From an uncultured Bacilli bacterium (GTDB lineage Bacteria > Bacillota_I > Bacilli_A > RFN20 > CAG-449), in contig CANQDY010000089.1 in NCBI GenBank assembly GCA_947593895.1, positions 1 to 5,236 on the forward strand: a stretch of 5,236 nt of DNA. The letters are read 5' to 3'. The notes under the pieces were generated by a model, which made no database searches, was not told where the DNA came from, and saw only the letters and a list, made by a program, of their open reading frames with translations. This document shows, in pieces, positions 5,149-5,236 of this stretch (position 1 is the first letter of the stretch; each line of letters begins with the position of its first letter). A program made the position numbers and the translations under genes.

Positions 5149-5233
5149 TGGTGGGAGTAACCGAACTCGAATCGGTACGAATTTCTTCATTAGCTTCTGA
5201 GACTAACGCGTCTACCAGTTCCGCCATACTCCC
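5149..5233 (-). tRNA. tRNA-Leu, anticodon CAG
   Basis: This is a class II tRNA of 85 bases including the encoded CCA (5149-5151). The acceptor is GGGAGTA/TACTCCC, the anticodon stem TTAGT/GCTAA with loop CTCAGAA (anticodon at 5197-5199), and the T arm ACCGA/TCGGT with loop TTCGAGT. A long variable arm with a GAA/TTC stem and discriminator A73 fit leucine. It reads CUG codons. The gene starts 3 bases from the window edge, so its promoter or further tRNAs lie outside. Confidence 0.95.
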
Positions 5234-5236
5234 ATT

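Noticed and set aside
1..5236. CRISPR array, insertion sequence or mobile element
   Set aside because: No regularly spaced direct repeats, transposase-like frames or terminal repeats with target duplications are visible.

Overview
The window comes from a strongly AT-rich bacterium using the standard code: tryptophans are TGG and one gene appears to end in TGA. The gene set (pgk-tpiA, ClpP, WhiA, a MmcQ/YjbR-type protein, tRNAs with encoded CCA) fits a low-GC Bacillota lineage, probably Bacilli near the Mollicutes or Erysipelotrichia. The exact lineage cannot be fixed from this sequence. Everything is on the minus strand except clpP.

Layout from left to right. Positions 1-258 are non-coding and hold a convincing minus-strand intrinsic terminator (201-240) plus two dyads and a possible promoter that reads out of the left edge. 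Then come tpiA (259-1017) and pgk (1022-2221), a two-gene glycolytic operon transcribed pgk then tpiA, only 4 bases apart, with a good promoter at 2254-2283. A divergent spacer separates it from clpP (2416-3009, plus strand). The end of clpP overlaps, tail to tail, the end of a small XRE-type regulator gene (2964-3221). That regulator is the downstream partner of whiA (3221-4168): their stop and start codons overlap as TAATG. Upstream lies a two-domain MmcQ/YjbR-family gene (4217-4882). A spacer with a coding-like fragment follows, then a tRNA pair, tRNA-Val(CAC) and tRNA-Leu(CAG).

Functionally the window joins lower glycolysis (triosephosphate isomerase, phosphoglycerate kinase), protein turnover (ClpP) and nucleoid or DNA-binding proteins (WhiA, YjbR-like, XRE). 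In Bacillus, gapA-pgk-tpiA, whiA and clpP also lie in the same broad chromosomal region, so this looks like a shuffled ancestral core neighbourhood, not a mobile island.

The most interesting observation is in ClpP: Ser98 and His123 are present, but the third catalytic position, 172, is Asn, not Asp. This is the arrangement known for Listeria ClpP1, a paralogue that works in mixed rings with a canonical ClpP2. Second is the head-on overlap of clpP with a regulator gene that is translationally coupled to whiA. I found no CRISPR array, transposon or complete undescribed defence system.
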